Shown here: positions 63,194-64,000 of the stretch, piece after piece
How positions within the stretch are numbered: position 1 is the stretch's first letter
Layout: every line of letters starts with the position of its first letter
DNA from: Liriodendron chinense
Lineage: Eukaryota > Streptophyta > Magnoliopsida > Magnoliales > Magnoliaceae
Assembly: GCA_003013855.2 (NCBI GenBank)
Contig: PVNU02001548.1
Coordinates: 2,480,001 to 2,544,000 of the forward strand
DNA length: 64,000 nucleotides
Direction: 5' to 3'
Translations under genes and position numbers: made by a program
The notes under the pieces: model-generated
What the model saw: only the letters and a program-made list of their open reading frames with translations
Database searches by the model: none
What the model was told of the DNA's origin: nothing

Positions 63194-64000
63194 GCAGCCA
63201 TTGATGATGGCTTGGGGGCCATTGTGGGAGAGGTCAGTGGGTCCCACACTTCAGCACTTGATGAAGGCTTTAAAAATGATGAAGTGCCTTTGATCGATGG
63301 TGGAGATGGAGCATTAAATGGGGGCATTGATGAGGGGTTAGGGATGGTGGTTGGTGGAGCCTTGAATGGCCCCATTAATGGTGGGATGACTGAAATTTCT
63401 AATTTGAATGGGACCTTCAATATGGGAGGAATGGATGGTATGGATAGGATGATGGGATGGGACATAGGTGAGGCTATGCATCCCTTGAATGTGGGTCCCA
63501 TGGATGATGTGATGAATGGTGGTGATGGGGGTATGATGGAAATAGATGGGCTGATCTCATGCTTGGATGGTATGGATGGCTCAGATGGTACCTTTGATGG
63601 TTTGGATGCTCTTGATGAGGGCCAGGATGTGCGGCACACTTGCCTGGGTGGACTTGATGTGATCATTGATGATGCCCTCCTGATGATGGACGGTGTGGAT
63701 GCCTTGATGATCCCTTTGATTGGCCAGGATGATGATTGGATTCATGATTTCCTGTTAGAGGGGGGCGCAGGTCCAGATTTGTCCGTTGATTCTTCGATCG
63801 GGGTTGCCGGGACCCTTTTTTATGGTTCAGATGTATTCTTCGATGGTCAGATTAGCCAGGATGCCACGATGTGCGGTGTGATCTTCACTAATAGTCCTTT
63901 TGATGGGGAGCATTGTCCTTCTCTTGGTCATCGGTCCTTTGCGCACTCCGTCCATGAGGTGGGCGAGTCTTCCCGTGCGGCTGAGGTTGTGACAGTTTTC
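63194..64000 (+). CDS. Open Asp/Gly/Met-rich frame running off the window (partial)
   Basis: The plus-strand frame is free of stops for 269 codons, from just after a TGA at 63191 to the window end. The first in-frame ATG is at 63344. The first two thirds are low complexity, with many IDGG, MDGMD, GMMEIDGL and DGSDGTFDGLDALDE stretches. The last part is more protein-like (DDDWIHDFLLEGGAGPDLSV, then FYGSDVFFDGQISQD and HEVGESSRAAEVVTVF). I do not recognise the family. Its position after the PMD block suggests an element-encoded protein or the start of gag. The low complexity comes from GATGG repeats, so chance openness is possible. Confidence 0.45.

Larger units (their letters stand above)
52950..64000 (+). 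mobile_element. Decayed Tat/Ogre-type LTR retrotransposon (partial, extends past the window)
   Basis: The region after about 53130 has the landmarks of Tat/Ogre LTRs: TTTATATAAGACCAGAGTCG (a TATA box then GAGTCGCCAC), GAAGGGAATCCGAAG, and GGTAAGGGATCACGGTTACA before AGGTTAAGCACCCC. It continues with several tandem repeats, a plant-mobile-domain coding block and an Asp/Gly-rich frame. The left LTR border is not certain (TGTGGACCCTCACC near 52952 is possible). No primer-binding site, gag, RT or integrase is seen within the window, so the lineage call depends on the LTR words only. Confidence 0.55.

Noticed and set aside
63112..63666. 184-codon antisense Ser/Pro-rich frame
   Set aside because: It is the complement of GATGG-type repeats; the sense frame is longer and ends in non-repetitive sequence.

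Overview
The window looks like nuclear DNA of a flowering plant. It carries spliced genes with GT-AG introns, L1- and RTE-type LINE relics, tRNA-derived SINEs, solo LTRs, long CT/GA, AT and GT microsatellites, and many copies of a roughly 450-bp self-complementary MITE. Typical words in that MITE are GTGGGGCCCACCATGATGTA, CCATCCATTT and AAGTGGACCACACCA. From memory I associate this MITE with magnoliid genomes such as Lauraceae and Magnolia relatives; that placement is inference. There is no prokaryotic or organellar signature.

Two host genes can be supported exon by exon. First, at 4018-8340 (+), the last three coding exons of a class II KNOX homeobox gene, best matching KNAT7; its KNOX1/KNOX2 exons are not in the window. 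Second, at 11012-37230 (-), a complete eight-exon gene for a 255-residue cysteine-rich protein with a GYPPA-repeat tail, a conserved plant family of unknown function. The gene occupies 26.2 kb for 768 bp of coding sequence, because intron 2 (16.7 kb) and intron 4 (8.2 kb) are packed with nested transposons. Two exons are micro-exons of 22 and 19 nt.

Intron 4 holds an L1 relic split by a TIR element, which is itself split by a hAT-like MITE. The same L1 is split again by a foldback element that contains a SINE. Intron 2 holds an antisense-degenerate L1 (21.3-22.5 kb), a large L1 (23.3-32.6 kb) broken by a 2.3-kb LTR with TATA box and 5-bp target duplication and by an AGCTCG-rich element, and a hAT-like MITE broken by a 979-bp solo LTR.

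From 37.5 to 52.9 kb I find no host gene, only MITEs, SINEs, a 1.4-kb minisatellite and a Copia-like solo LTR. From about 52.95 kb to the end lies what looks like a decayed Tat/Ogre-type LTR retrotransposon. It has several internal tandem repeats, a broken plant-mobile-domain gene (60.6-62.1 kb) and an Asp/Gly/Met-rich reading frame that runs off the window edge. I found no convincing new biological system. The most informative items are the transposon-inflated gene with its micro-exons, the target-site evidence that the abundant MITE is Mutator-like, and the nested insertion histories.
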